Of a stretch of 27,524 bases of DNA, positions 1 through 8,269 are shown piece by piece; position 1 is the first letter of the stretch, and each line of letters begins with the position of its first letter. Under the pieces are notes generated by a model. That model worked only from the letters and a program-made list of their open reading frames with translations, was not told the origin of the DNA and searched no databases. Source of the stretch: an uncultured Bifidobacterium sp. (GTDB taxonomy: Bacteria; Actinomycetota; Actinomycetes; Actinomycetales; Bifidobacteriaceae). The stretch is from positions 1 to 27,524 of the forward strand of contig CALNAE010000191.1 in NCBI GenBank assembly GCA_937874315.1. Reading direction: 5' to 3'. A program made the position numbers and the translations under genes.

Positions 1-156
1 ACGATGTCGTGCAACAACGTTGTGCAACGATGTCATCCATCAGCGTATGGGGACGGCTACGCACGGTTGGTGAACATCGCAAGTTGGTAGGCTTCAAAAC
101 GACATGACTTCCCCGAGCGCAGCGCGTTGATCTCATCGCTGCCGTCAGTCGGCGGG
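1..156. other. Intergenic window edge with short repeats
   Basis: No supported gene lies here. The first 34 bases contain two copies of ACGATGTC (1-8 and 27-34) and two of GTGCAAC (9-15 and 22-28) around a 10-base palindrome ACAACGTTGT (14-23). This could be the end of a regulatory region or terminator of a gene outside the window. The rest, up to the carbonic anhydrase stop, shows nothing recognisable. Confidence 0.4.
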
Positions 157-825
157 TTAGAACGACAGGACCTCGACCTTGCCCGTGGACAACAGATATC
201 TCGCGCCGACTATCATCAGTTGCTGCCTGGCGAGCGCTTTGCGAATAATAGTGGAGCGGTCGACCAGCATCTCGATCGTGCGGGCAACGTGCACGCGTTC
301 GTAATCATCGGTCGTGTCGAGTTCCGATTCGCGCGACTGCTGGATCGAAGCGCCGACTGAGCGCATGATGATCGAATCTGATTCCGCGATCAGCGCGTCG
401 GGGGAACTGTGCCCATCCATGGTCGCCTGGTCGGTGAGCGCGTCGAGTGCTGGGATGGTGGTGGCGACGGCGCCGCAATGCTCATGCCCGAGCACCACCA
501 TCAATGCGACGTGCAAGGTACTCACCGCGAATTCCAGCGATGCGACGACGGCATCGTCCAGCACCTCACCGGCCGTGCGAATCGTGAACATGTCGCCCAT
601 GCCTTGGTCAAAGACGATCTCCGGTGGCACGCGAGAATCCGAGCAGGAGAGGACAGCCGCATCCGGATGTTGCGCATCGATGAGCGACTTCCTTGTCTCC
701 TGATCCTGCCATGGGTGTTCGGCGGCGCCTTGCGAGAACCGGCGATTACCGGCCAGCATGCGGCTCCATGCGGCGGTGGACTTCGCCTCGGTCATTTCGG
801 GTTGCGCATCGGGTTCGTCTGTCAT
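157..825 (-). CDS. Beta-class carbonic anhydrase
   Basis: Interconverts CO2 and bicarbonate in the cytoplasm. The 222-residue protein has the beta-carbonic anhydrase signature: CSDSR with Cys61, Asp63 and Arg65, and GHEHCGAV with His114 and Cys117. Two Cys plus one His bind zinc, and the Asp-Arg dyad gates the active site. Length is typical for the bacterial family. The start is taken at ATG 825 because GAGAGGA sits 5 bases upstream; a longer frame to 882 lacks a ribosome site. The gene lies on the same strand directly downstream of PEP carboxylase (168-base gap), so it may supply bicarbonate to that enzyme, although a hairpin between them suggests separate transcripts. The family call is firm; the link to PEP carboxylase is inference. 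Confidence 0.93.
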   Translation of the reverse strand: MTDEPDAQPEMTEAKSTAAWSRMLAGNRRFSQGAAEHPWQDQETRKSLIDAQHPDAAVLSCSDSRVPPEIVFDQGMGDMFTIRTAGEVLDDAVVASLEFAVSTLHVALMVVLGHEHCGAVATTIPALDALTDQATMDGHSSPDALIAESDSIIMRSVGASIQQSRESELDTTDDYERVHVARTIEMLVDRSTIIRKALARQQLMIVGARYLLSTGKVEVLSF

Positions 826-918
826 GGCATTCCTCTCAATGGTTCGCCGTTGCCTACGGCTGTTGGTATAGCCGCTCGCCATGATAGTCGCTCGCGACGG
901 TTTTCGTCTGGAGAACCA

Positions 919-966
919 TGTGGGGCGGGCTGTGGATCATATGCATGATCTAGAGCCCACCCCACA
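919..966. terminator. Long hairpin between ppc and carbonic anhydrase
   Basis: The arms TGTGGGGCGGGCT (919-931) and AGCCCACCCCACA (954-966) pair with a single mismatch. A second stem sits inside the loop: GATCAT (935-940) with ATGATC (945-950). It begins 28 bases beyond the ppc stop on the minus strand. There is no T-run, so it may be a processing or partial termination structure, not a classical intrinsic terminator. Confidence 0.5.
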
Positions 967-993
967 CAGTTATGTCTGATTGCGTGAAGCGAA

Positions 994-3750
994 TCAGCCG
1001 GTGTTCTGCAGACCTGCGGCGACGCCGGAAACGGTGCAGAGAATCAGGTAGATGAATCCCGCCTGTTGGCTCTGGCTGAGCTCTTCTTTATCCACCTTGC
1101 GGCGCAGGGATCCCAGGGCGAGCACTTGGGTGACGGAAAGCGCGTCGACGTAGGGCGAGCGAATCCGGATGGCGCGGCCTAGCACGTGTCGATGCTGCAG
1201 CGGCCATTCGTCGCCGACGATGCGCAATACCCAGGTGCGGGTGAGCTCCATTTCGTCGAGCACCATGTCGCGCAGATCGTCGCGGTCGCCGAGCGCCAAA
1301 TACATCTTGGCGATGCGGGCGTCGGTTTTCGCCAGTGACATCTCGATGTTGTCGATGAAGGTCGAGAACAGCGGCCAGTCGCGGTAGGCGGCCTGGAGGG
1401 TCGCCAGATCGCCGAATTCCTCGCAGGCGGTGCCCAATCCGAACCAGGCGGCCAGATTGATACGCGCCTGAGCCCATGAGAACACCCAGGGGATCGTGCG
1501 CAGATCGTCCAGTGACTTCGCGCCGAGGCCGCGCTTGGCCGGCCTTGAACCAATAGGCAGCAGACCGACCTCGGTCAACGGCGTGACCGTGGAAAACCAA
1601 GAGGCGAAGTCCTTGGCTTGGATCAAGGCGAGGAAACGGGTGTGCGACGATTCGCTGAGCGTGTTCGCCATATCTGCGTATTTCGCGGTCATATCCGTAT
1701 TTCTCTTCTCGACGCTCGGTGCGGATTGCAGCAGCGTCGCAGCGGCAACCGACTCGACGTGGCGCACGGCCAACACCGGGTTGCCGTATCTGGCGAAGAT
1801 GGATTCGCCCTGCTCGGTGAGCTTGAACCGGCAATTGACGGAACCCACCGGCTGCGCCAGTACCGCTCGGTTCGCAGGGCCACCACCACGACCGACGGCG
1901 CCGCCGCGGCCATGGAACAAGGTCAGATCGATGTCGTGGCTTTTGGCCCACTTCGCGATGCGTTCCTGCGCGGAGTGCAACGCCAACGTGGCCGTTGTCG
2001 GACCGGCGTCCTTGGAGGAATCGGAGTAGCCGAGCATGACCTCCATCCTGTTGCCGGTTGCCTTGAGTCGGCTCTGTACCTCGGGAATCTTGATCATTTC
2101 CTCGAGCACGTCAACCGAATTCTCCAGATCCTGCAGCTGCTCGAACAACGGAATCACATCGATGGTCGGCACGTCCTTGGGCTGCGAGAACGCCATGCGG
2201 TTGAGTTCGTAGACATCGCGGATGTTCTGCGCCGACTTGGTGAAGGAGATGATGTAACGGCGTGCGGCCTTGATGCCATTACGTCGCTGAATGGACCCGA
2301 GCGCGCGGAAGGTGTCCAGTACCTCATGCGTCATAGGCTGCAATTCGCCGCGTTCGCCGTGCAGGCCGTGCTCGCGGATATCGGCCAAAGCACGGCTGTG
2401 CACGAGCGAATGCTGACGGAATTCCATCTCCACCATATGGAATCCGAAGGTTTGCGCCTTCCAGATGAGATCCTGCAACGGGCCGTACGCGGAACGTGGG
2501 GCGCCGGCGGCGGCGAGCGAACGCTGGACCACTTTGAGGTCGTTGATGAACTCGTCGCAGCTGGTGTACATCAGGTCGGCGTCACGCTCGACGGTGTAAT
2601 GCAGACGATCCGCCATCACCAGCATGACGGCACGGTGAGTCTCTTTGGTCGAAATCACCGAGGCCTTCTCGGTGAGCCGTTCGCTCATCTCCTTCTGACG
2701 CCCCCACAGGTGCAGCAGTTCATCGCTGGCCGGGGTCGTTCCCGTTTCCATCGTCAGGTTGCGGCCCACGGTCCGTGTCGCCTGTTCCAGCGCGCCGACC
2801 ATATGGTCGCTGAACTTGCGGGCCACCTTGCGACTCACCTTCGCAGTGACGTTAGGGTTGCCATCGCGATCGGAACCGATCCAGCTGCCTGGATGGAAGA
2901 AAGCGGGGCATTCGGGCTCGGCCAGTCCCGCCTTGTCACCCAACAGCCAGTCGTCGAAGCGGCGATACACCTTGGGGATCGTGTCGAACAGGGTGTCGTC
3001 GAAGATGTCGACGATGGTGTCGGCCTCCTCGACGGGCGTCGGCTTTTTCAGAGCGATGGGCGAGGTGCGGAACAAGGCGTCGATTTCGTTGTACAGGCAA
3101 CGATAATTCTCGTGCTTGTCGGTTCCGCCGAGTTTGGAGTTCTCGCTGAGGAGCTCCGAGATGCGACGGATCTTGCCTGCAACTGCCTTGCGTCGCGCCT
3201 CGGTGGGATGGGCGGTGAAGACGGGATGAAACTCAAGCTTGTTGAGCAGGCTCTTGGCCTTGGCAGGTCCCATTTCGTCCAGCAGCTGATGATAGGCGCT
3301 GGTCAGCTCGTCGACCGGATCGGTCGCCTGGTTCTCGGTGACCGCCGCCTCGCGCTGGTGCAGGGATGTGACCCGATAATGCTCTTCGCACAGGTTCGCG
3401 AGATGGAAATAGGTGGTGAACGCACGTGCCAGCAACTGTGCATCATGAAGATTCATGCCATCGATTACGTCGCGAGCTCGGGCGAGGCTGTCGGATCGCT
3501 GCGTGGTCGCATCCGCATTTTCACCGTACAATACGGCGCCGGCATCGACGACGTAGTTGCGGACGGTATCGAACTGGGTGAGCAGTTCGGGATCGAATTC
3601 TCCCACGATATCGCGCAGGATATTCAGACATAAATCCATGTCGTACTGCAGCGAAGCCGGAAGATCACGTTCCTCGGATGAGCGAGTCAGAGACTCAATC
3701 GGTGCAGATGCACCTTCGCTCGACGTGATCTGTGGATTATCTGTTGTCAT
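994..3750 (-). CDS. ppc: Phosphoenolpyruvate carboxylase
   Basis: Carboxylates PEP with bicarbonate to give oxaloacetate, the main anaplerotic step in organisms with an incomplete citric acid cycle. The 918-residue protein matches the usual bacterial length. Visible motifs are the catalytic histidine segment FTAHPTEARRKAV (His near residue 181), GSDRDGNPNVT, the MLGYSDSSKDAG segment, the glycine-rich loop GRGGAVGRGGGP near residue 615, and the conserved C-terminal QNTG. The start is ATG 3750, preceded at 5 bases by a near-perfect AAGGAGG site; the open frame extends to 3867 without another ribosome site. It is divergent from the ThrE-type exporter and upstream of carbonic anhydrase. I see nothing broken or missing. 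Confidence 0.97.
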   Translation of the reverse strand: MTTDNPQITSSEGASAPIESLTRSSEERDLPASLQYDMDLCLNILRDIVGEFDPELLTQFDTVRNYVVDAGAVLYGENADATTQRSDSLARARDVIDGMNLHDAQLLARAFTTYFHLANLCEEHYRVTSLHQREAAVTENQATDPVDELTSAYHQLLDEMGPAKAKSLLNKLEFHPVFTAHPTEARRKAVAGKIRRISELLSENSKLGGTDKHENYRCLYNEIDALFRTSPIALKKPTPVEEADTIVDIFDDTLFDTIPKVYRRFDDWLLGDKAGLAEPECPAFFHPGSWIGSDRDGNPNVTAKVSRKVARKFSDHMVGALEQATRTVGRNLTMETGTTPASDELLHLWGRQKEMSERLTEKASVISTKETHRAVMLVMADRLHYTVERDADLMYTSCDEFINDLKVVQRSLAAAGAPRSAYGPLQDLIWKAQTFGFHMVEMEFRQHSLVHSRALADIREHGLHGERGELQPMTHEVLDTFRALGSIQRRNGIKAARRYIISFTKSAQNIRDVYELNRMAFSQPKDVPTIDVIPLFEQLQDLENSVDVLEEMIKIPEVQSRLKATGNRMEVMLGYSDSSKDAGPTTATLALHSAQERIAKWAKSHDIDLTLFHGRGGAVGRGGGPANRAVLAQPVGSVNCRFKLTEQGESIFARYGNPVLAVRHVESVAAATLLQSAPSVEKRNTDMTAKYADMANTLSESSHTRFLALIQAKDFASWFSTVTPLTEVGLLPIGSRPAKRGLGAKSLDDLRTIPWVFSWAQARINLAAWFGLGTACEEFGDLATLQAAYRDWPLFSTFIDNIEMSLAKTDARIAKMYLALGDRDDLRDMVLDEMELTRTWVLRIVGDEWPLQHRHVLGRAIRIRSPYVDALSVTQVLALGSLRRKVDKEELSQSQQAGFIYLILCTVSGVAAGLQNTG

Positions 3751-3865
3751 CAGACCTCCTTGGCTGAAATCCGGTTGTTCGGTCAGCCGGTCCCTCGCGG
3801 CACCCCCGCGATTGTGATAACCGGCCGTTGCGAACCCAAAGCCCTCATTCAGCGTTGTCGCCAAC

Positions 3866-3871
3866 ATTGTA
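3866..3871 (-). promoter_or_regulatory. Possible ppc -10 hexamer
   Basis: On the minus strand this reads TACAAT, one change from TATAAT, about 115 bases before the ppc start. I found no convincing -35 at 16-18 bases, so it is a weak candidate that would give a leader of about 110 bases. Confidence 0.3.
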
Positions 3872-3929
3872 AGACCTAAGGATCGACAATTATGTTTCGT
3901 GATACCGCCTATGCGCTACTACTGGTGAT

Positions 3930-5804
3930 GTGAGTTCCATCAAACGACAGTCAACGCCAGCGTCAACGTCAACGCCGCAATCGGATGCCCATGTTGCCGC
4001 TCTTTATGGTGCCGACGTCCATGCTGACGTCCATGAAGACGTCCATGAAAAGACGGCGCAGGACACCGCGTCCGCGGTTCGTCAGTACCATACGCATTCC
4101 ATTCCGTTGGATATGGAGGACATCGAACGTGATTGGGACAAGCCGGTCGTCGAGGCCGGTATCGCCGGTAAGGCGAGCGTTATCGTGCGGGTGGGGATGC
4201 TGGACCTGAGCTCCGGCACGGGAAGTTTCCGTGTGCGAGAGATGATGCATCGCATCGCCTACCCGTTGGGTGTGCACGTCCGCGCCGATGTCAATCTCAC
4301 CGACATCGAGGCTTCCTGCACCGATGGCAAGGAGCGTATCACCGAGGTAGTCGATCTGCCTTCCACCGGCGTCAATACAGAACGAATCTGGCTGCTCGAG
4401 CATTTCGCCGATTGGTTCAACATCAATCTGGGTGAGCATTCGGTGTATCACGCCAAGTCGGCGGTTTCGCAGGAGTTGGTCGAGCAGTTGAGTAATCCAA
4501 CCGCTGATAAGTCGGTGTTGCGTGCCGCGGAACGGGCGCATCAAGAGAGCGCCATCGGTGCGCAGACCAAGGGAAGCGATTCTTCGATACCGACTTCGGT
4601 ATCTTCGCAGTCGGCGCCGGTCGCGACACCCACTCCCGCATCAACGCATGAGCCGGTCAGTGAGCCCTCTTCGGCGGATGCTCATGCCGGGGAGAACCAG
4701 GACATCCAGCGGCCGGGGACGAAGCGGCAACAACGTCGCGGTACCCGCCTGTTGGGGCGATATGCGCCGCATTTCGACCATATTGACCAGCGCCCGCACA
4801 CCGATCATGGACGCGGCGGCGTGACGCTGGGGCAGGTCCATGAACGGCTTGATCTCATCGAGCAACGTAAGCCCCTGTATCGGCCATTGTTCTCCGGTTT
4901 CGCATCCGGCATGGCGTGCGCGGCCTTCGTGTTTCTTCTCGGCGGTGGCCCGTTCGACATGCTTGGCGCCTTCATCGGCGCCTTCATCGGCCAATGGCTG
5001 CGCCGCAGGCTATTCGCCCACCATCTCAATCAATTCTTCGTTACCTTCCTCGCCGTGGCCGTCGCGGGGTTGGTCTGTACCACTACGTTACGAGGCATCG
5101 GCATATTCGATCCGACCGCCCTGCGGCATGACACGGCATATATCGGGGCCATGCTGTTTGTCATTCCGGGCTTTCCGTTGATCACCGGCGGTCTTGATAT
5201 GGCGAAAATCGACTTTCCGTCGGGCATTCAGCGTATGTGCTATACCCTGGCCATTATCCTGATGGCAACGCTCGCGGGGTGGATGGTCGCGGTGATCGTG
5301 CATCTCAATCCGCAGGGGTTCGCCTCGCTGGGTCTCAATCCCTGGCTTAACGGAGCATTGCGCATGGTCGCCGCATTCGTCGGGGTGTGGGGATTCTCGG
5401 TATTGTTCAATTCCCCCCAGCGCATGTGCATGACGGCGGCCATGATCGGCGCGATCACCGACACCCTGCGTCTGACCATCGTCGATTTCGGTGTGCCTGC
5501 CGAGGCGGCTGCCTTCATCGGTGCCCTACTGGCCGGTCTGCTGGCTTCGGCTTGGCGCTCGTCGGTGCGTCATGGCGTGCTGCCGGCGTATCTCGGCTAC
5601 CCGCGCATCTGCCTTACCGTGCCGTCCATCGTGATCATGGTGCCGGGGCTGTATATGTACCAGGCCATGTTCCATCTGGGACAGTTCGATACGCTGTTGG
5701 CGCTCAATTGGGGATTCAGAGCCTTTATGGTGATTATCTGTCTGCCGATCGGCTTGGCCATGGCGCGGGTCATCACCGATAAGAGCTGGCGATACGATAT
5801 CTGA
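3930..5804 (+). CDS. ThrE-type threonine/serine exporter
   Basis: Predicted inner-membrane exporter of the ThrE family (Thr/Ser efflux). The 624-residue protein has a soluble N-terminal ThrE domain (about residues 60-190), a hydrophilic low-complexity Ser/Pro/Thr-rich linker (about 190-290), and then about ten hydrophobic segments to the C-terminus, where the second ThrE membrane domain lies. It is longer than the Corynebacterium exporter because of the linker and a repeated N-terminus. The first frame-compatible start is GTG 3930. No ribosome site is visible, but TACTAC (3917-3922) lies 7 bases upstream, as in a leaderless transcript. Residues from Asp29 are a triple repeat of Asp-Val-His (see the repeat entry). 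The substrate is inferred from the family only. Confidence 0.85.
   Translation: MSSIKRQSTPASTSTPQSDAHVAALYGADVHADVHEDVHEKTAQDTASAVRQYHTHSIPLDMEDIERDWDKPVVEAGIAGKASVIVRVGMLDLSSGTGSFRVREMMHRIAYPLGVHVRADVNLTDIEASCTDGKERITEVVDLPSTGVNTERIWLLEHFADWFNINLGEHSVYHAKSAVSQELVEQLSNPTADKSVLRAAERAHQESAIGAQTKGSDSSIPTSVSSQSAPVATPTPASTHEPVSEPSSADAHAGENQDIQRPGTKRQQRRGTRLLGRYAPHFDHIDQRPHTDHGRGGVTLGQVHERLDLIEQRKPLYRPLFSGFASGMACAAFVFLLGGGPFDMLGAFIGAFIGQWLRRRLFAHHLNQFFVTFLAVAVAGLVCTTTLRGIGIFDPTALRHDTAYIGAMLFVIPGFPLITGGLDMAKIDFPSGIQRMCYTLAIILMATLAGWMVAVIVHLNPQGFASLGLNPWLNGALRMVAAFVGVWGFSVLFNSPQRMCMTAAMIGAITDTLRLTIVDFGVPAEAAAFIGALLAGLLASAWRSSVRHGVLPAYLGYPRICLTVPSIVIMVPGLYMYQAMFHLGQFDTLLALNWGFRAFMVIICLPIGLAMARVITDKSWRYDI
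4014..4049 (+). repeat. Three 12-base tandem repeats inside the exporter gene
   Basis: Three consecutive units, GACGTCCATGCT then GACGTCCATGAA twice, start at 4014, 4026 and 4038. They encode DVHA-DVHE-DVHE. Because the unit is a multiple of three, copy-number changes would keep the frame. Confidence 0.85.
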
Positions 5805-5845
5805 ACCCCGTCGAAAAATGGGTTGGTTCGGGCGAGCGTGAGTGG

Positions 5846-5876
5846 ATCCAGCCGGATCGGGTGAATTCGGCTGGAT
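5846..5876. terminator. Hairpin between convergent exporter and trpS
   Basis: A 9-base-pair stem, ATCCAGCCG (5846-5854) with CGGCTGGAT (5868-5876), encloses a 13-base loop. It lies 42 bases after the exporter stop and 51 bases beyond the trpS stop, and could serve both convergent genes. There is no T-run. Confidence 0.45.
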
Positions 5877-5891
5877 TGGGTGAATTCGGCT
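5854..5891. repeat. 19-base tandem duplication
   Basis: Two adjacent copies (5854-5872 and 5873-5891) differ at one position: GGATCGGGTGAATTCGGCT and GGATTGGGTGAATTCGGCT. The first copy overlaps the hairpin arms, so the duplication may have created the stem. Confidence 0.85.
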
Positions 5892-5926
5892 AACTCAACT
5901 CAAGCATTCCGAGGTCGCGCCGCAGC

Positions 5927-7018
5927 TCAGTAGCGCATGCCCATCGCGTCGCGTACCTCATCGAGTGTTTGGTTGGCGATGGCATTGGCGCGGGCGTTGC
6001 CGTCGTGCAGGATATCGCGGACGACGTCCATGTCCTTGGCCAGTTCGGCGCGGCGCTCGCGATGCGGCTCCAGGAAACGGTTCACTTCCGTGATGACATA
6101 TGACTTGAGAGCGCCTGCCCCGGCATCGCCGATCTCCTGTGCGATCTCCTGTGGATCCCGGCTCGTCACCAAGCCGGCCGTGGTCAGCAATGCGGATATT
6201 TGCGGGCGGTTGATGGGGTCAAACGTGATGCGTCGTTGCGAATCCGTCGGGCTTTTCTTGATGAGCTTGGCGGTCTGTTCTGCAGTGGCGCCCAGCATGA
6301 TGGAGTTGCCGTAGGACTTGCTCATCTTCCTACCGTCGAGGCCGGGGATCTCCGGGGCGTCGGAAAGAATTGCAGCGGGCTCCGGGAAGACCGGGTGTTT
6401 GGCGGCGTACCGCTCGTTGAAGCGGCGGGCGATGGTGCGGGTGATTTCCACATGCGGCAAATTGTCTTTGCCGATCGGCACCACATTGGCCTTGCAGAAC
6501 AGGATATCGCAGGCCTGATGGACGGGATAGGTGAGCAGCAGTCCGGTGAGCGCGTGACCTGACGCCTCCATCTCCGACTTGACGGTGGGATTGCGGTGCA
6601 GTTCGGCTTCGGTGACCAGGGAAAGGAATGGCAGCATGAGCTGGTTCTCGGCAGGCACGGCGGAATGGGTGAAGATCATGGTCTTCTCGGGATCGATACC
6701 GGCGGCGAGATAATCAAGCACTAGGTTGAGCACATTGTCTTCGATGTGCTCGGTGGTGTCTCGATCGGTGATCACCTGGTAATCGGCGATGATGATATTG
6801 GTGTTGACGCCAAGATTCTGCATGGCTACACGTTCGCGTATCGATCCGAAATAGTGGCCGAGATGCAGCCGGCCGGTGGGGCGGTCGCCGGTGAGCATGG
6901 TGTACCATTGCGGATTGGCCTGCAAGGCCGCAAGGGTGTTATTCGACTGCCGTTGTGCCGCGACGAAACTGTCGCTGATTTCGTTGCCGGCTGCGGTCAA
7001 TTGCTGATCATCTATCAT
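5927..7018 (-). CDS. trpS: Tryptophanyl-tRNA synthetase
   Basis: Cytoplasmic class I aminoacyl-tRNA synthetase that charges tRNA-Trp. The 363-residue protein has the HIGH-type motif HLGH (residues 52-55, in PTGRLHLGHYFG) and the KMSKS motif (231-235), together with the TrpRS-typical GDRPTGRLHLGH context and TYPVHQACDIL segment. The start is ATG 7018, with AAGGAT about 9 bases upstream. A longer frame begins with TTG at 7093 but would run through the leader and a hairpin, so I reject it. It is divergent from the DUF3073 gene. I see no T-box elements in the leader. Confidence 0.96.
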   Translation of the reverse strand: MIDDQQLTAAGNEISDSFVAAQRQSNNTLAALQANPQWYTMLTGDRPTGRLHLGHYFGSIRERVAMQNLGVNTNIIIADYQVITDRDTTEHIEDNVLNLVLDYLAAGIDPEKTMIFTHSAVPAENQLMLPFLSLVTEAELHRNPTVKSEMEASGHALTGLLLTYPVHQACDILFCKANVVPIGKDNLPHVEITRTIARRFNERYAAKHPVFPEPAAILSDAPEIPGLDGRKMSKSYGNSIMLGATAEQTAKLIKKSPTDSQRRITFDPINRPQISALLTTAGLVTSRDPQEIAQEIGDAGAGALKSYVITEVNRFLEPHRERRAELAKDMDVVRDILHDGNARANAIANQTLDEVRDAMGMRY

Positions 7019-7047
7019 GGCCAAGATCCTTAGATGTAGAACGAAAG

Positions 7048-7069
7048 AAAACCACCGAGATATGGTTTT
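7048..7069. promoter_or_regulatory. AT-rich hairpin in the trpS leader
   Basis: AAAACCA (7048-7054) pairs with TGGTTTT (7063-7069) around an 8-base loop, in the trpS 5' region. It could act as a weak attenuator or simply shape the promoter. No leader peptide rich in Trp codons is visible. Confidence 0.3.
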
Positions 7070-7112
7070 TATGGTAAAAGTCTGAGCCGACAACGAAACG
7101 TCGTGCAGCTGG

Positions 7113-7121
7113 TGGTACTGT
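7113..7121 (+). promoter_or_regulatory. Extended -10 promoter of the DUF3073 gene
   Basis: TGGTACTGT is a TGn-extended -10 (hexamer TACTGT 7116-7121). It would start transcription near 7128 and give a leader of about 37 bases. No -35 is obvious, as is common for extended -10 promoters. Confidence 0.4.
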
Positions 7122-7164
7122 CTTATGTGATGAATTGAAAGCTAATGTAATATCAGGGGGTCAA

Positions 7165-7542
7165 ATGGGCCGCGGACGTCAGAAAGCCAAACAGCAGAAA
7201 ATAGCCCGTAAGCTCAAGTACTTGACAACTGACACCGATTACGATGAACTTGCCAAAGAGTTGAGTGTGCAGGAACCTGGTTCTGGCTTGGTCGATCCTT
7301 TTGCCGATGACACGGATAAGGACACGGAATCACACGCTGATGCCGATCAGCCGGGTACCGATGAGGAACACGAGGAACATGAGGAGCGTCCTGAACAGGA
7401 CGATCTTGATGACTACGCGCGTTGGGCGGCGCAGGCCGCCGCGAAAGCCACGAGTGGGGAGATTCCCGTGGTAAAGCCCGCACGACGCCATACGCCGCAT
7501 ATTCCCATGCCCAAGCCGAGCGTGTTCAAGAAAAACAAGTAG
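7165..7542 (+). CDS. DUF3073 family protein
   Basis: Small acidic protein of unknown function, 125 residues. The N-terminal 45 residues carry the DUF3073 signature (MGRGRQKAKQQKIARKLKY followed by TDYDELAKEL), which is basic and conserved in Actinobacteria. After it comes an Asp/Glu-rich disordered stretch (about residues 45-90) and a basic tail ending in FKKNK. The start is ATG 7165, preceded by AGGGGGTC; ten extra codons upstream are unsupported. Its neighbour across a convergent junction is the sterol-carrier family gene. As I recall it, related actinobacteria keep this pair near purF/purM; those genes are absent here. No function should be assigned. Confidence 0.9.
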   Translation: MGRGRQKAKQQKIARKLKYLTTDTDYDELAKELSVQEPGSGLVDPFADDTDKDTESHADADQPGTDEEHEEHEERPEQDDLDDYARWAAQAAAKATSGEIPVVKPARRHTPHIPMPKPSVFKKNK

Positions 7543-7717
7543 CCGCACATAGGCAGTCCGCAGGCCGTGTATGGGCCGTGCGCAAGTAGTGCGCAAGCGG
7601 CTTGCAAACAGTGCGTTTGGCGTCGTCCCGCATCGCGTACTGCTTCGGTGTTGCGGTGTTTTCACTGTTCTGCGTTGCGGTACATGGATATGCGGTCTGC
7701 CGCTGAGGATTTCGTGT
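7543..7717. other. Convergent intergenic region
   Basis: This 175-base gap lies between convergent genes. It holds only a small GCAAG/CTTGC hairpin (7593-7597 and 7601-7605) and imperfect repeats of GGCCGTG and GTGCG. I see no strong terminator. Confidence 0.4.
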
Positions 7718-8149
7718 CTACAGCGGCAGCAACGCGCTGAGATTGTCGCGCTCGCCGACCGCGGTGATGCGCCCTGCGTCCTTTTCCTCGGTCCATGTGG
7801 TTATGCCGCAGGCGAGACGCAGCCAGACCGCGGGTTCGAGTTCGATGACGTCGGGCGGTGTGAGGTTGTGGGGGTCCGATGCGGGGCCATCGAGGATCTT
7901 GACAGCACCCCACGGCGCGACACGTACTTCAACGCCCGGTCCGGGTGCCTTGCGTTCCAGGAGGAACAGCGAGTAACGCACCGCCATCGCCCAGACCGGC
8001 CGTGCGACGTCGGGTTTGATGTCCAGGCGTAATCGTGCATCCCCGTCGCCCGTGGCATTGCTCGCGGCTTGTCTTTGCAACGCGGCCTGACGCCAAGTTG
8101 AAAGGGCCGCGACTCCGCGCGGAATGTCTTGTTCTCGTATCGCAGCCAT
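7718..8149 (-). CDS. Sterol carrier family protein
   Basis: A 143-residue protein matching the actinobacterial 'sterol carrier family protein' type. Recognisable blocks are RPVWAMAVRYSLFLLE, PGPGVEVRVAPWGAVKILDG, PPDVIELEPAVWLRLACG and the ending AVGERDNLSALLPL. The SCP2-like fold suggests a lipid or hydrophobic-ligand binding protein, but the true ligand is unknown. The start is set at ATG 8149. There is no ribosome site, but a promoter fits exactly (TTGGCA, 17 bases, GACAAT, then 6 bases to ATG), so the mRNA is probably leaderless. The longer frame to 8314 starts at TTG without support. It is divergent from glgP. Confidence 0.82.
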   Translation of the reverse strand: MAAIREQDIPRGVAALSTWRQAALQRQAASNATGDGDARLRLDIKPDVARPVWAMAVRYSLFLLERKAPGPGVEVRVAPWGAVKILDGPASDPHNLTPPDVIELEPAVWLRLACGITTWTEEKDAGRITAVGERDNLSALLPL

Positions 8150-8155
8150 ACGGCC

Positions 8156-8184
8156 ATTGTCGCGCAGTGCGGCATGGATGCCAA
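8156..8184 (-). promoter_or_regulatory. Leaderless promoter of the sterol-carrier gene
   Basis: On the minus strand: -35 TTGGCA (8179-8184, five of six matches to TTGACA), a 17-base spacer, -10 GACAAT (8156-8161), then 6 bases to the ATG at 8149. Transcription would begin at or next to the start codon. Confidence 0.6.
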
Positions 8185-8269
8185 GCCCATGCGTGGCGTG
8201 CACATGGTATTGGAGCCAATCGGGATTGTTCAGGCGGTCGGGTAAGCCGTGATAAAATCTCCAATGACA

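Noticed and set aside
1618..3633. Long plus-strand frame (671 codons) antisense to ppc
   Set aside because: It is a frame shadow of the high-GC ppc gene. The protein has no recognisable domain and no ribosome site, while the minus strand encodes an intact, motif-complete enzyme.
3751..3867. N-terminal extension of PEP carboxylase
   Set aside because: The extension would include the AAGGAGG ribosome site itself; ATG 3750 is ideally placed.
7019..7093. T-box or trp attenuator in the trpS leader
   Set aside because: I see a small AT-rich hairpin but no T-box sequence, no specifier loop and no Trp-rich leader peptide.
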